Shown: positions 40,148 through 51,420 of the stretch, one piece after another | How positions within the stretch are numbered: the first letter of the stretch is position 1 | Layout: each line of letters starts with the position of its first letter | DNA from: Cylindrodendrum hubeiense | Lineage: Eukaryota; Ascomycota; Sordariomycetes; Hypocreales; Nectriaceae | Assembly: GCA_014621425.1 (NCBI GenBank) | Contig: JAANBB010000149.1 | Span: forward strand, 1-64,000 | Direction of reading: 5' to 3' | DNA: 64,000 nucleotides | Made by a program: the position numbers and the translations under genes | Notes under the pieces: model-generated | What the model was told of the DNA's origin: nothing | Seen by the model: the letters and a program-made list of their open reading frames with translations, nothing else | Databases searched by the model: none

Positions 40148-42498
40148 ATGACGACCCCGTCGAATAATATCCTCGAGCCGCCAAGGTCTTCCTCGCCCGC
40201 CCCTGGCCAGCCCCGATCATATTCCACCTCAGTCCCTCGAGCGGATCTGACGGCGCGTCTTGCCTCTCCCGTGCCAGGACATTATCTCAGCACTCCTCCA
40301 CCGCGCGGAGCCTCGCCCTCACCGAACGCCAGTGGGAAGTCCGAGGGTCTCGATGACTTCGCTCCCCTGCCTGGAAACAACACCAGCGCCCAGGGCCCTG
40401 GTGTGTCGGCTCTCGCTGCTGCTCTCTCCCACTCGCTTGGTCAGTCACCACCTCGCCATGGAACCCCTCCTGCGCGCCTAAGTACGCCCCCGGTCCGATC
40501 TCAGTCTCCTGCCCTTGGTGGACAACGAGGCTCGGGTCCCCCGACCAACTATGGCTCCTTTGACTCGAGGACGCGGCCTGCTCTCGGCACCAGCGCGCCC
40601 TTCGAAGACCCCGAGATCATCAAGCGCCATCTGGTCCAGCCAAGTGACGACAACACGGCATCCGAGGAGTCATCTCTGCTCGGCAACATCAAGGGCAAAA
40701 AGCCTGCTGAAGCCAGCGGCACGGGCCCGAATGAGGAAGAGTTCTCAAGTCTACAACTTCAGGGAGGAGACGTGCACCGAGGTATCTACAAATGGACAGA
40801 GCAGGCTGAAGCCAAGTCCAAGATGCAGCGCAGCAAGAGCTTTGACCTGGGCAGACCCGAGCCGGAGGCCGAAGTGTTGGATATTAACTCAATCAAGGTT
40901 CCTGGTGGCTTCCGCAGAAACCATATCCGCCGATCCGCCCGTAGCCCTAACGGCCAAGGAGACCGCCTCGAGGAGGGCGCCGAATCCCCCCAAGGCGGCC
41001 AACAGCAACTCTTCACGTCGAGTTTCCTCGAGTTCCTGTCGATATACGGACACTTTGCGGGTGAGGAGCTGGAGGAGGATGACGAGAACCTCGGCCCCAA
41101 CGAGTACTTCTCGTCCGGCGAGGACACCGACGACTACTCCGAGGACGAGCGAGAGCCAATGGAGGACAGTGCTCTGCTGACCCCATCGAGGCGGAGACGC
41201 AAGAGAAAGGTGCGTGGTGGCAGTGGAAACAACAGTCCCTTGAACGCGGCTCTCTTGCTCCTGAAGTCGTTCGTGGGTACTGGCGTTCTTTTCCTCCCCC
41301 GCGCATATCTCAACGGTGGTATGCTGTTCAGTAACTTGGTTCTCCTTGGAGTCGCTGCTCTCAGCTACTACTGCTTTGTTCTGCTTGTGACGACTCAGAT
41401 CAGGGTCGGCGGTTCGTTCGGTGACTTGGGTGGCGCGCTCTACGGCCCATACATGCGCAACATCATTCTCGCCTCCATCGTTCTGAGTCAGATCGGATTC
41501 GTGGCTGCCTACATCGTCTTCACCTCGGAGAACCTGCAAGCCTTTATCCGGGCCGTGTCTAACTGCAAGACCAGCATCAGCATCCCCTGGCTTATCCTGA
41601 TGCAGATGGTCATCTTCCTGCCCTTCTCTCTGCTCAGAGACATTGAGAAGCTAGCATTCACGGCGCTGGTTGCAGATGCCTTTATCCTAATTGGCCTTGC
41701 ATATCTCTTCTATTACGACGTGTTGACTCTTCATTTGGAGGGTCTGTCGGACATTATCATGTTCAACAAGAAGGATTGGACTCTGTTCATCGGAACTGCC
41801 ATCTTCACTTTCGAGGGCATCGGCCTAATTATCCCCGTCCAGGAATCGATGAGACACCCGGAGAAGTTCCCCAAGGTCCTGCTTGTCGTCATGGTCATCA
41901 TCACTGTCCTCTTTATCACCATGGGCGCCGTCTCGTACGCCGCCTACGGATCTCACACCGAGACTGTGGTGCTCCTCAACTTGCCGCAGGACAACAAGCT
42001 GGTCAATGGCGTCCAGTTCCTTTACTCGTGTGCTATTCTTCTCTCGACGCCACTGCAGATCTTCCCCGCCATCCGTATCGCGGAGACGGAGCTTTTTACC
42101 CGCAGCGGCAAGTACAATCCTTACATTAAGTGGCAGAAGAACGCCTTCCGATTCTTCGTGGTTATGCTCTGTGCGGCCATTGCATGGGGTGGAGCGGAAC
42201 ACCTCGACAAGTTTGTTGCGCTTGTGGGCAACTTTGCCTGCATCCCCCTGGTCTTCATTTACCCTGTGAGTATTATATACGCTGAAGCAAAAATAATAGT
42301 TGTGCTAATGATATTTTATAGCCCATGCTACACTACAAGGCCGTTGCGCGCAGCAAATTCTGGAAATACTCGGACGTATTCCTCTGTCTATTTGGCTTCG
42401 CCGCCATGGCATACACAACCAGTCTCACTGTCATGAGCTGGGCCAATGCCGAGCCAAAAATGCCCGGTTATTGTGACAAGAAGGGGATGGACTTTTGA
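40148..42498 (+). CDS. Vacuolar amino-acid transporter (AVT3/AVT4-like, AAAP family)
   Basis: Proton-coupled amino-acid exporter of the vacuolar membrane (SLC36-like). Two exons (40148-42265, 42322-42498) give 764 residues. A 365-residue Ser/Pro-rich cytosolic N-terminus is typical of fungal Avt3/Avt4. It contains an acidic patch (FSSGEDTDDYSEDERE) just before the basic RRRRKRKVRGG. The transporter core starts with SPLNAALLLLKSFVGTGVLFLPRAYLNGG, the family signature at TM1. About 11 membrane helices follow, including the TFEGIGLIIPVQESM stretch. The second exon supplies the last helix and ends KKGMDF. The ATG at 40148 is the first in frame. Confident of family; the exact AVT paralogue is uncertain. 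Confidence 0.92.
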
Positions 42499-43078
42499 GG
42501 TATTGACGTTCAAGATGGGTGTGAGCAGGGTGTGGACAGGGAGTGATTAGGAGTGATTGGGGGTGGATATGTGATGGGTGGCCGGGGGGAGTCTCGGGAT
42601 CAGAAGAGACGGATTGTTTGGGATACCTTAGTCAAGATTGTCTGTCGCCGGCCAATCTTTTTCTGTTGCATAGCATGGTCATTTATAGAGTTAGCATCGG
42701 ATTGTATACCAGTCTGGGACCCGAGGCAGCACTGTACGTAGGTGTCTAGGATTAGGGAATAGCCTCTTTGCGCAACCACATGGCGAGCTCTTTACCAACG
42801 TCGCTGCGCTGATTCGGTGACGTCGTGTTGGTGGGGGCCGGCAGCTCGATGCCATGGATTATCTGCCGGTAAGTGGGGGGCAACGATGCAACGCATACGC
42901 CGCCGCTGGTGCCAACGCTCGGAGACCGAGACCGACGAATAAGCCCGTGGATGAATAACCCGTCGCCCATTATCCCGGGCCACACGTCGCGGCTCTTGAA
43001 CTGCAATTGAGCCACAGCGATGCGGATGCAGGTGGACGGCGCATCCTCTCCCTCTCTACCGCACCTCCGTCCTCCGCC
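42499..43078. other. Intergenic region between transporter and AIM32-like gene
   Basis: 580 bp. Overlapping open frames on both strands have no domain. It presumably holds the 3' UTR of the transporter and the promoter of the next gene. Confidence 0.4.
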
Positions 43079-44257
43079 ATGCCTCCACGGCCAGCCCTGA
43101 GTCTGGGCCGCCAATGCGTCATCGCGGCCCGCGACTGCAGCACCAAGAACCGCTTCAGCATCGGCATGCCGACTGGCATCCGGATTCGGCACCGGCAGTT
43201 AGCCTTGTTCTCCTCCAGGGCACGGCGCCCGCCGCCGCCGCCGCCGTTCAATACCGTCGACACATGTCCGGAACCGACCTGCGGGTGCGCCGCCATGCCC
43301 GCCATGCCCGAGGGCCTGCCGCTCGATCGCGACGGTCCCTTGAAGGGCGCTATTGCTGGGTACGCGGAGCAGGTGCTCGTCTGTACGGGCCACAACGACT
43401 GGCCGTCGCGGATCGAGGAAGAGAGCAGCGGAGATAACCTGGCCGCGGACTTGAAGGAGCTGTTTGGCCGGGGCGGTGACTACAGCGATGTGAGTTGTGC
43501 TGCGTACACTCGTTTTCCTTGATGCATACTGACCATGGCATCATAGCCCTTCCACAACATCTCCGTCCTCAACGCATCCTTCCCCAGCTCCATTCCACCT
43601 CGCCCCGAGGTCCAATCCACATCCGCCTACCTCCTCCCGAGCTTCAAATACGTCCCTTTCCTCCCGCGCGTCTCCTTCGACAGCGTCCAGGCGCTGGCCA
43701 AGGGCTTCCTGTTGCCCACGAAGCTGCACGGCGCCCACGACGGCCTGTCGCCGGTCCACCGCGACCGCCTCACGCGCAAGGACGCCTACCAGGGCCTGCT
43801 GCTCGCCGTCCAGGACGTGCGCGACGTGCTGGTGCTGATCTGCGGCCACGGCGGCCGGGATGCGCGCTGCGGCATCATGGCGCCGGTGCTCAAGGACGAG
43901 TTTGAGGAGAAGCTGCGCGGCGAGGGATTCGATGTGCTGGACGGCCCTGTGCCGATTGAGCTCCGTGATGCACCGCGGATAGAGGGCGAGAGCGGTGAGG
44001 AGAGGACAGCGGCGAGGGTGGGGATGATCAGTCACATTGGCGGGCACAAGTTTGCCGGGAACATCATCATCTACCTGCCTCCTGGGTTAAAGATGGGAGA
44101 CAAGGAGCATCCTCTGGCAGGGCATGGCATCTGGTACGGCCGGGTTGAGCCGAAGCACGTCGAAGGCATCGTCAAGGAGACGGTCATCAAGGGCAATGTT
44201 GTAGCGGACATGTTTCGAGGAGGCATCGATGCTCAGAGGAAGATGTTGCGGATATGA
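43079..44257 (+). CDS. AIM32: AIM32-type thioredoxin-like [2Fe-2S] protein (sucrase/ferredoxin-like)
   Basis: Two exons (43079-43489, 43547-44257) give 373 residues. The yeast homologue Aim32 is a mitochondrial redox protein with a thioredoxin-like ferredoxin fold. The N-terminus is Arg- and Ser-rich without acidic residues at first (MPPRPALSLGRQCVIAARDC), fitting a matrix presequence. A polyproline run encoded by GCC repeats precedes the domain. In the C-terminal half the ligand set is visible: Cys-x8-Cys in CGHGGRDARC and His-x3-His in HIGGH followed by KFAGN, the arrangement described for Aim32-family [2Fe-2S] binding. The domain also has TGHNDWPSRIEEE and GIWYGRVEPKHVEGIV. The reading frame is open upstream to 43007, but that stretch has no ATG. 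Symbol assigned by homology reasoning. Confidence 0.85.
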
Positions 44258-44716
44258 AGCCGGACGATAGATACCCAGGCGCAAGAACGATTATACGTAT
44301 GTACGAGATAGATTCGGTGAGATGCCCTGTAAACTAGACCTAGAAGCACAAAATTCCACTTGATTTTGACAACACCTTCGATCGGCCTAATCAATCATCT
44401 CCTCCTTGTCTTGATGCCTTGTCCTCATTCAAAATAAGTAGGTGGACGTCTTGGGTGAATCGGGCTCACGTGACCCTATGGTCTGCGATTTCTGACATCG
44501 CGCGTCCCCAGACCTTCATTGATCTTGAGCAACAGCAAGAGAGTAACAAGATACTTCGGACGGACATATCGCCGGGTCAATTCATCTATTCAGGCATATT
44601 TTTTTCGATTTTAGTGCATTTCTTTCCTCTCAGGCTTGTCATGGGGGCTTCTTCATAGTTCGGAAACTTTGACAGGACTACCACACCTCATCTCAGCCGC
44701 CAGCTCAGACGTCATC
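44258..44716. promoter_or_regulatory. Promoter region of the CYC2-like gene with a CACGTG box
   Basis: 459 bp between two plus-strand genes. A strong E-box, TCACGTGAC (44466-44474), lies about 245 bp upstream of the ATG at 44717 and fits Cbf1-type bHLH binding. Function is inferred only. Confidence 0.4.
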
Positions 44717-46087
44717 ATGGCATCCAGAATGAGGCTCTTCGCAGCTGGCTTGAGCTCACGGTCTTCTCAAAGAAGTTCGATTATATTCCATCAGACGAAA
44801 CCTTTACGATGGGCAAGCGTCTCTCGGGCCACATGCCGGGAAGTCTCAACACATCAAAAACTGTCTACCTCTGCCTCAACATCAACCACATCACCAACAC
44901 GACGGCACTACTCTGAGCGGCCAAACTTCGACGCTCCAATACAGGCCCGAGTATTACCGCCCATAATCCTCCTCGGTCTCCTTCTTGTCAGTGGTACAGG
45001 GTACTACTTCTTCGCCACTCCCACACGCCCAGACACACTCAATGAGCGCTTCTTCGCCCCTTACACCATCACCGCGCGCGAGGCCATCTCACCGACCTCA
45101 TTCGTCATCACCATTGTGCCGCACACGCACAACCCATCTCACCCTTACCTGCTCCCCTCTGATTCTTCCGGGTCAGCTCCTGCCCGCTGGCGTCACCCCC
45201 TCTGGTCCGTCGAGTTCAAGCAGCCAGAGGTCCAGATCTCGCGCCATTACACGCCACTCCCGCCCCTCAACGGCGAGGATCCTGCCGATGGTACATTGCG
45301 CTTTTACATTCGCACCGTCGGCGACGGCGAGATGTCACACTACCTCGCACGCCGCGGCGTTGGCCAGGACGTCCACCTGCGAGGCCCACACGTCGGGTTT
45401 GAGCTCACCGAGCGGCTTGGTGATAAGTCCCGTGTGGTCTTCCTCGCTGGCGGAACTGGTGTCGTTCCAGGGATGCAGGCCGCAAAGGCGGTACTGGAAG
45501 CGAACCAGAACGCCAGAGTCGACTTGCTCTGGGCCGTGCGGAGTAGGGAGGAAGTGCAGCGCGCTGCGCCGCCACCGACATCCACTTGGAGGTTCTGGCA
45601 GGAGAAGAAGTCGCCGTCAGAGTTGGGGCTTGAGATACAGGAACCCAGTCCTGTTGCTCGACACCTCAGTGATATGAAGGCCACGTACGGTGACCGGCTG
45701 AGAATACAAGTCGTCGTCGACAAGGAGGGCACAAAGTTCCAGGACAAAGATATCAAAAACGCACTCATCGCTGCCCCAGGCACGCCATCATCTGCAGTTA
45801 TTCCCTCCACACCCGGATGCAGGTTCCACGATCAAATGATGCATATTGGAGCGACTGAGTTTGCGGCCCTCGAAGCCCCCGGGTGCCTCTGCCCGTCCTC
45901 AGAGGACAGTGTGCCGGGCAAGAACCTTCTCATCATTTCAGGCCCTGACGGTTTCATCGAGCACTACGCTGGTCAAAAGCTGTGGCTGACCGGACACCAG
46001 ACGCAGGGTCCTGTGGGTGGAGTGATCGGCCGACTGCAGCGCCAGGAACCTCAACTGGCGCAAGACTGGCTGGTGCTCAAGATGTAG
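44717..46087 (+). CDS. Mitochondrial FAD oxidoreductase, CYC2/cytochrome b5 reductase-like
   Basis: A single exon of 456 residues. A basic, Ser-rich mitochondrial presequence (MASRMRLFAAGLSSRSSQRSS) is followed by one membrane segment (PPIILLGLLLVSGTGYYFF, about residues 75-95). Then comes a ferredoxin-reductase-type module: FAD-domain strands with SFVITIVPHT, HYTPLPPLNGED and an RFYIRTVGDGEMSHYLA flavin-binding region, and a NAD-domain with VVFLAGGTGVVPGMQAAKAV. Yeast Cyc2, with the same layout, is an inner-membrane flavoprotein that assists heme attachment to cytochrome c. The C-terminus contains a Cys-rich excursion (PGCRFHDQ, APGCLCPSS) before the ISGPDGFIEHYAG motif. Start chosen at the Met heading the presequence; an upstream in-frame extension is less convincing. 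Convergent with NEO1, 191 bp apart. Confidence 0.85.
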   Translation: MASRMRLFAAGLSSRSSQRSSIIFHQTKPLRWASVSRATCREVSTHQKLSTSASTSTTSPTRRHYSERPNFDAPIQARVLPPIILLGLLLVSGTGYYFFATPTRPDTLNERFFAPYTITAREAISPTSFVITIVPHTHNPSHPYLLPSDSSGSAPARWRHPLWSVEFKQPEVQISRHYTPLPPLNGEDPADGTLRFYIRTVGDGEMSHYLARRGVGQDVHLRGPHVGFELTERLGDKSRVVFLAGGTGVVPGMQAAKAVLEANQNARVDLLWAVRSREEVQRAAPPPTSTWRFWQEKKSPSELGLEIQEPSPVARHLSDMKATYGDRLRIQVVVDKEGTKFQDKDIKNALIAAPGTPSSAVIPSTPGCRFHDQMMHIGATEFAALEAPGCLCPSSEDSVPGKNLLIISGPDGFIEHYAGQKLWLTGHQTQGPVGGVIGRLQRQEPQLAQDWLVLKM

Positions 46088-46278
46088 ACGCTCCCAGGCC
46101 AGGAGTTTTCTCATATATACACTTTGTAAAACGCATGTGGCATAGAAGCGATATTCATCAAGGAACAGAAAGAAATGTATAATTTTACTGGTAGCACTGG
46201 GATCCTATACACCGAACAATGCACATACGCAGTCCAACGCCCATAAACAAAGCAACTCCTATCATCACGAAAGCGTTT

Positions 46279-49200
46279 TCATGTGCTCTGGACCTTCCTG
46301 TACGAAGGAGGCTTCATCGTTCTCCTAATCAGCTTCCCAGCGTATGGCGGAACCAATGAGATGGCTCCTATGGCTAGGACGCGCCAGACGAAACCCCTGG
46401 GCATAATTGTCAGTTGATTGCAAGAAATAGCGGAGATTCGAGCCGGGGAAAAACTCACCAAGTGATCAGGAATGCAAGGTCGAAGTAGCCGCCGAGGAAG
46501 GGTATAGAGCCGATAAAAAATACAAATGTTCCCACGATGCTGATAATCATAATGGGATGCCAGGTGGTAATCTCAATTGCTACCATGAGCAGCTCGTTGA
46601 GGACCAGAACCGTGTAGCTGACGGCGACCATCTTGGGGCTGTCGACATCGGTGAGGATTTGTGACAGGCCTTGAATCATGCCGCCTTGATAGATAGAAAC
46701 AAGGACCCAAACAAAGAATGTTCGATAGGAAAGAGATCGGCCTGTTGTGAGTTCCTTGTAGAGTTCCGGGTACAGATTGGCCAGGTTCTCATCTACATCT
46801 TTGTCGAGAACAAGCGATAGGACAGGGGCAGCGGTATAAACAGTGGCGTATCCAACAAGGAGCCAGTCCTGCGATGTACGTGTCAGTAGGGGCAAAATAT
46901 AGTGAAGAGATATCAACGAACCTTGTACAAGCCCTCAGGCTCAAACTTGATAGCGATGCTGTACATAGTTTGGCAGACGGCAATGATGAGACCACGATGG
47001 ATGACAAACTGCGCGAGCTTAGCGCTGCGCTTGTAGCTGTTCCGACCGTGCCAAACAAGCAGCTTGACGAGATGGCAGAAATGCTCGATAGAGAAATCGG
47101 CGGCCAAACTGGCTTGACGACCCTCCTTGCCAACGATTCCGACACCAACATCGGCAGCCTGGATCATGGACACGTCGTTGCCTCCATCGCCAATGCAGCA
47201 CACGCGCTTCTTGGTGTACTCGCGGATGAGTAGAGCGACCTCGGCCTTCTGGTTTGGGGAGCAACGACAGGCGACCACGGTAGGCAGTTGAACGGCGACG
47301 GAGATGAACTCGAGACGGAAGTGCGTCAGGAACAGCGCGAGACTCTCGCCATCAATGAGGAGGCATGCATCCGTCTTGCTGCGGAGGAAGTCGAGGTGGT
47401 CCTGGGCGTTGTCCTTCTTCTTAAGCTTTTCGACAGTGTAGATGTACTGTCCTCGAGCTACGAGTTTGGAGCTGACGGCCACACATCGCGCTGTCTCGAC
47501 CTTGTCGCCAGTCAACATCCAGATCTTGATGCCAGCGTTGCGGAGGAGCTCCAGTGATGGTTTGACATCCTTCTGCAACTTGTCCTCCACGCCGGTAACA
47601 CCGAGAAGTTCTAGGTCGCTCTCAAGGTAGTGCGACACGACACGCTGCATTCCTGCTTCTCGTCCAGCGATTGCCATCGAGGCTTCCTGGTGCCGGGCAG
47701 AGAATTCTTGATACTGCTGGTAGGAGAGCTTCTTGCGGCCAACGACCAGTGTCCGCAGGCCCTCGCGAGCCATGTTTGCAGTTTCCTCGTCAAGCCAGTC
47801 GTTAGCGGCAACAATGGCGCCCATGACGGTGTCAGCACCCTTCTGGAAGAACCAAATATCCCCGCTGGACAGGTCCGGGTTCTTAATGCTGATATCTTCG
47901 TGGAAGTGGACAACGATACCCATGCGCTTGCCTTCTGAGGTAAAGGGGAATACATCAAGAATCCTAACGCGGACAATAGGTCGTCCACTCTCAGCGTATT
48001 CCAAAACCATACTCTTCCGGTCACGGTGGACGAGTCTCAGACCCACAGACTCTGTCCATCTGACAATGGCAATCTCATCAGGGGACGAGGCCTGGTACGA
48101 AGTGACCTCCTTGCCATCTTCCGTGTCGACAGTCGGCGTCACATTGTGGCAGAGAGCAAGAGCAAGCACGACATCGCGGACTCGAGTCCCGATTTCTCTC
48201 CTCGTGCGTGTTGCGCCCACATTTGCAGTGTTTGAGTAGGTTGAAGACGGAGTGATGAGCATCTTCTGCGATGCCGCATCTGTCGTCGAGGGTTGGATAT
48301 GAAATCCTTGTCGGACATATGAGGTCACCTCATCCATGGCCTCATTGGCATAGGAGACGGTACCCACGTGGATTTTCTTCATTTCCATTTCATTCTGTGT
48401 CAAGGTGCCAGTTTTGTCGCTGAGAAGATATTCGATGCGTCCAAGATCCTCGGGGATTGTGCTTGTTCGAACAACGGCACCGGGCATCCCGGGGTCCCGT
48501 TGAATGAACCACGAATATGCGCTCTTTCCCATATCGAGGTTGACACGCAAACTGATGGGAACGATGGTCGAGAAAAGGACCAAAAATCGCATAATCTTGA
48601 CATACCAGATATTTCCTTCCGTGTTCGAAAATCCTTCCAAAGCAACGAGAATCACCGAGATGGCCAGAGTCAGGGCGCAAAGAATCTTGGTCAATGAGTT
48701 GATCTCATACTCCAAAAGACCCGTTTTTGATCGTGACGGGGCTGTGGACAGAGCGGATCGCGTCTGAGGACCAGTGTACATGATGACAGCCAATGTGGTA
48801 GCTTGAGAGGCGATGACTGTGTTGGCCCAGGCAGTGTTGTCGATAGAGAGGGCAGCAGACTTGGAAGCATCGGGATTCTGTCGCAGCGACGATTGATGTG
48901 CCAGGGCGTCCTTTCGAGAATCCACCAGTTCGATGGTACCCAAGAACTCGTTGACTTTCCTGTCGGGCTTTCCACCCGTCACACGGAGGCGAACAAACTC
49001 CTCGGTCGGGATTTTCTGCGTAAGGGGAGATGCAAGTCTGAGCTTCCAATCTGTCTCACCATCCAGCTGGTCGGTTCTGATGAAAGTCTCTCCACCAGGC
49101 TCGTCATCATCTTCATTTTCCGGCACCTCTGCTGCAGGCTGTTTTCCCTTGACTGCAGGATCCTCGTTATCTCCAAACGCCAGTAGCGCCTCCTCTTCAA

Positions 49201-50320
49201 CAGGCTCCGGCTCGGTAGCTGGCGCAGGTTTGGTGGTTTCTGAAGAGTAGCACTTCAAAATGACAACGTCAGCTGGCACGCGCTGGCCTTTGCTGAGCTT
49301 AAGAACGTCGCCAACTTTTAAGTCCTTGGACTTGCGGCTGACCTCCTGGACAACGGAAGACGGCTGTACATCTTCGGTATCGTTTTCTTCCACGATATCT
49401 GAGAGGCTCTCTCGCACACCCTTCGATTTCTTTGACCCTCTTCGAATCGCCTCCGATTTAAGAGACTTTCGTTGCCGCAAGTTGCTGTAGTTCGGGTCAG
49501 GATCGCGGAACACGAGGATATTGTACTCCTCCGAGTTCGCTTCCATGTCCCTGCGTCTTCGGGCGATATCATCAAACGCCTCCTTTCCCATGGTAATGCA
49601 CAGCACAAATGCCAGCGGGGCAATGTAGGTCAATAGATAACCGATTCGAAGTGCAGGTATCGCCTGCGAGAGAGCCACGAGGAGGAAATACATGTTGAAG
49701 AAGAAAGAGAACTCGTTGTAGAGGGTGATCGGGAGGAAGGATAGGGCTGTATATTTGGCGTTGGAGATGATATTGTTCGGGAATCGAACGGGTTGGCCGG
49801 AGCCCACGGCCACATGTCGGGACGCAGACGGGTCGTCTTCCTCCTGGTCGTCTGCGTCGTTTTGGTTTGGCTTTTTGGACCGGGACATGAAGCTGGGGAG
49901 TCCAAAGCGAGACGGCCTACGTTCAGCGCCAAAGGATTCCCGGTTCTGCGCTCCATGGTCTCCCAGCAGCGGCCGGTCGTCCTCGCTGTAGCCACTACCC
50001 TCAGACCAGCGCTGGCCGGAGCCGTCGGCTTCGCCGCCTAAGAGCGACTGCGAGTGCTCGTCGTTTCCATCACGATTTTGGCCCAGGTCTCCATAGCCCC
50101 GGCCTCGTTTGTTTGCGCGTCGCAACCCACCCATGCGCAGGTTCCGCAGCGCTATCCGCGGCGTCTGTTGCTCGGCTGCAGGGCGGTCCTGCCGGGAGCC
50201 GCGGGCTGGCTCGGTCGAGATGGGATCGAGCTCTTGGATGTCGAGGTCGAGGTCGGAGTCAGAGTCATGCGTGGGCGAATCGGGCGGCTCGGCAGATCGG
50301 TAGGACGGTGAGGGAGGCAT
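46279..50320 (-). CDS. NEO1: P4-type ATPase (Neo1 phospholipid flippase)
   Basis: Endosome/Golgi aminophospholipid flippase; the Neo1/ATP9 branch acts without a Cdc50 subunit (family knowledge). Three exons (46922-50320, about 46457-46868, 46279 to about 46398) give about 1,310 residues. An acidic, disordered N-terminus of about 200 residues precedes the membrane core. Visible motifs: KGQRVPADVVILK in the actuator region, a DQLDGETDWKLR motif (DGET), TIVPISLRVNLDMGK in TM4 (P4-specific), the phosphorylated Asp in DKTGTLTQNEM, KGADTVMG for ATP binding, MLTGDKVETA, and the hinge GDGGNDVSMIQAADVGVGI. The last exons add the C-terminal helices and end YRKVQST. Start at MPPSPSYRSAEPPDSP; an in-frame upstream stretch lacks conserved character. 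Confident. Confidence 0.93.
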
Positions 50321-51420
50321 CCCGCGTGGAGCTCCAGGCGATGGAGAGGCGTGGGAGAGGCGTGGGAGAAGGATGTGGAGGAGGTCACGAATCGGGGGCG
50401 GCGAGCGAGCAATGCTTCTCAGACATGCTGCGCCAGGCGACAAAAAGGGCGAGGTTGCTCGTTTCCTATGACTATCTCGCTGTAGTGGGTTCGACCGGGA
50501 ATGGTGATTTCGGTTTCAAGGGCGATCGTGCGGAGTGGCGGTGGTCGTTCTCCCTAGTTTTGGCCTTGTCGCATAACCAAAATCGCAACGTAAAACAGGG
50601 TCCGCGCGTCTGGTGTCCGGCCGGCGAACTAGAACTAGAGGACAACGAGAGAGGGGCGAATACGGGTAGTTGGGCTCGAGGGAGGCGTTATCGTGGTGGT
50701 CGAGAAGTCGAGCTGGGGCGGGTGTTGGTGGAATAGAGGCTCAAAATGACAGGACAGATCATAGATGTATCATGTCGCAGCCTGTTCATATCCGCCAAGC
50801 TTACCCTACCTTAGGTACCGGTAGCTGTCAGGGGATCAATCAGTGACGCGGAGTCTGGCCGCAGTGGCATCCCGCAGACGCAGCAGGCTGACGAATACTT
50901 TACTGTACAAGATGGTTCCAGCGCTTGTGAGAGTCTGCCGCAGACGCTAACCTCCACGTGCGGTACCTGCAAGTACCCTCCCGGTACTGGGTGGTGTGGG
51001 GGTTTTCAGGGTAGCCTAGTGGCGATTGCGTACCTACCTAGGTAGGTACCTAGGATAGGTGCGTTACCCTAGACAATACCGTTAGATCTTGGATCTCGAA
51101 TTCGACTAATGTCCAGGCCGAACGTGTTTTCTTTATATGGTATTGGGATAAACGTGTTGCTAACTCGAGGAATAGCCCAATGCATTTTCGCGGATTCCTG
51201 GCTGTATGTATTCTAATCACGTCTCTCGGCAAGCCAACTGTTCGCCGCCACGACGACGCAGCAATGTTTCACCTCCCTATTTAAAATGACAATGTGCAAG
51301 GATTGAAGTATAATGCGTCGACCCATTTCTAGTAACTCCGGATATCTACCCAAGCCAACCTTTTTACACACCCACTTTTATCCATACATACCGTAAATCA
51401 TTGGACGGTCCTCTTCCATC
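50321..51420. other. Intergenic region with a 20-bp palindrome
   Basis: 1.1 kb between NEO1 start and the transcription-factor stop. It holds the NEO1 promoter (a CCACGTGCGG box near 50,955). A cluster of TAGGTACC-type elements includes a perfect 20-bp palindrome at 51030-51049. A 207-codon plus-strand frame (50113-50736) overlaps NEO1 antisense and is not called. Confidence 0.4.
51030..51049. repeat. Perfect 20-bp palindrome
   Basis: The sequence GTACCTACCTAGGTAGGTAC equals its own reverse complement. Similar CTTAGGTACC and CCTAGGATAGGT pieces lie within 250 bp on either side. Confidence 0.85.

Noticed and set aside
43007..43078. In-frame extension upstream of the AIM32-like ATG
   Set aside because: It contains no ATG; the Met at 43079 begins a sensible mitochondrial presequence.
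50460..50520. GGGTTCGACC resembling a tRNA B box
   Set aside because: No matching A box or cloverleaf stems around it; no tRNA supported.
50113..50736. 207-codon plus-strand frame antisense to the NEO1 start
   Set aside because: It overlaps the conserved NEO1 N-terminus antisense and has no recognisable features.
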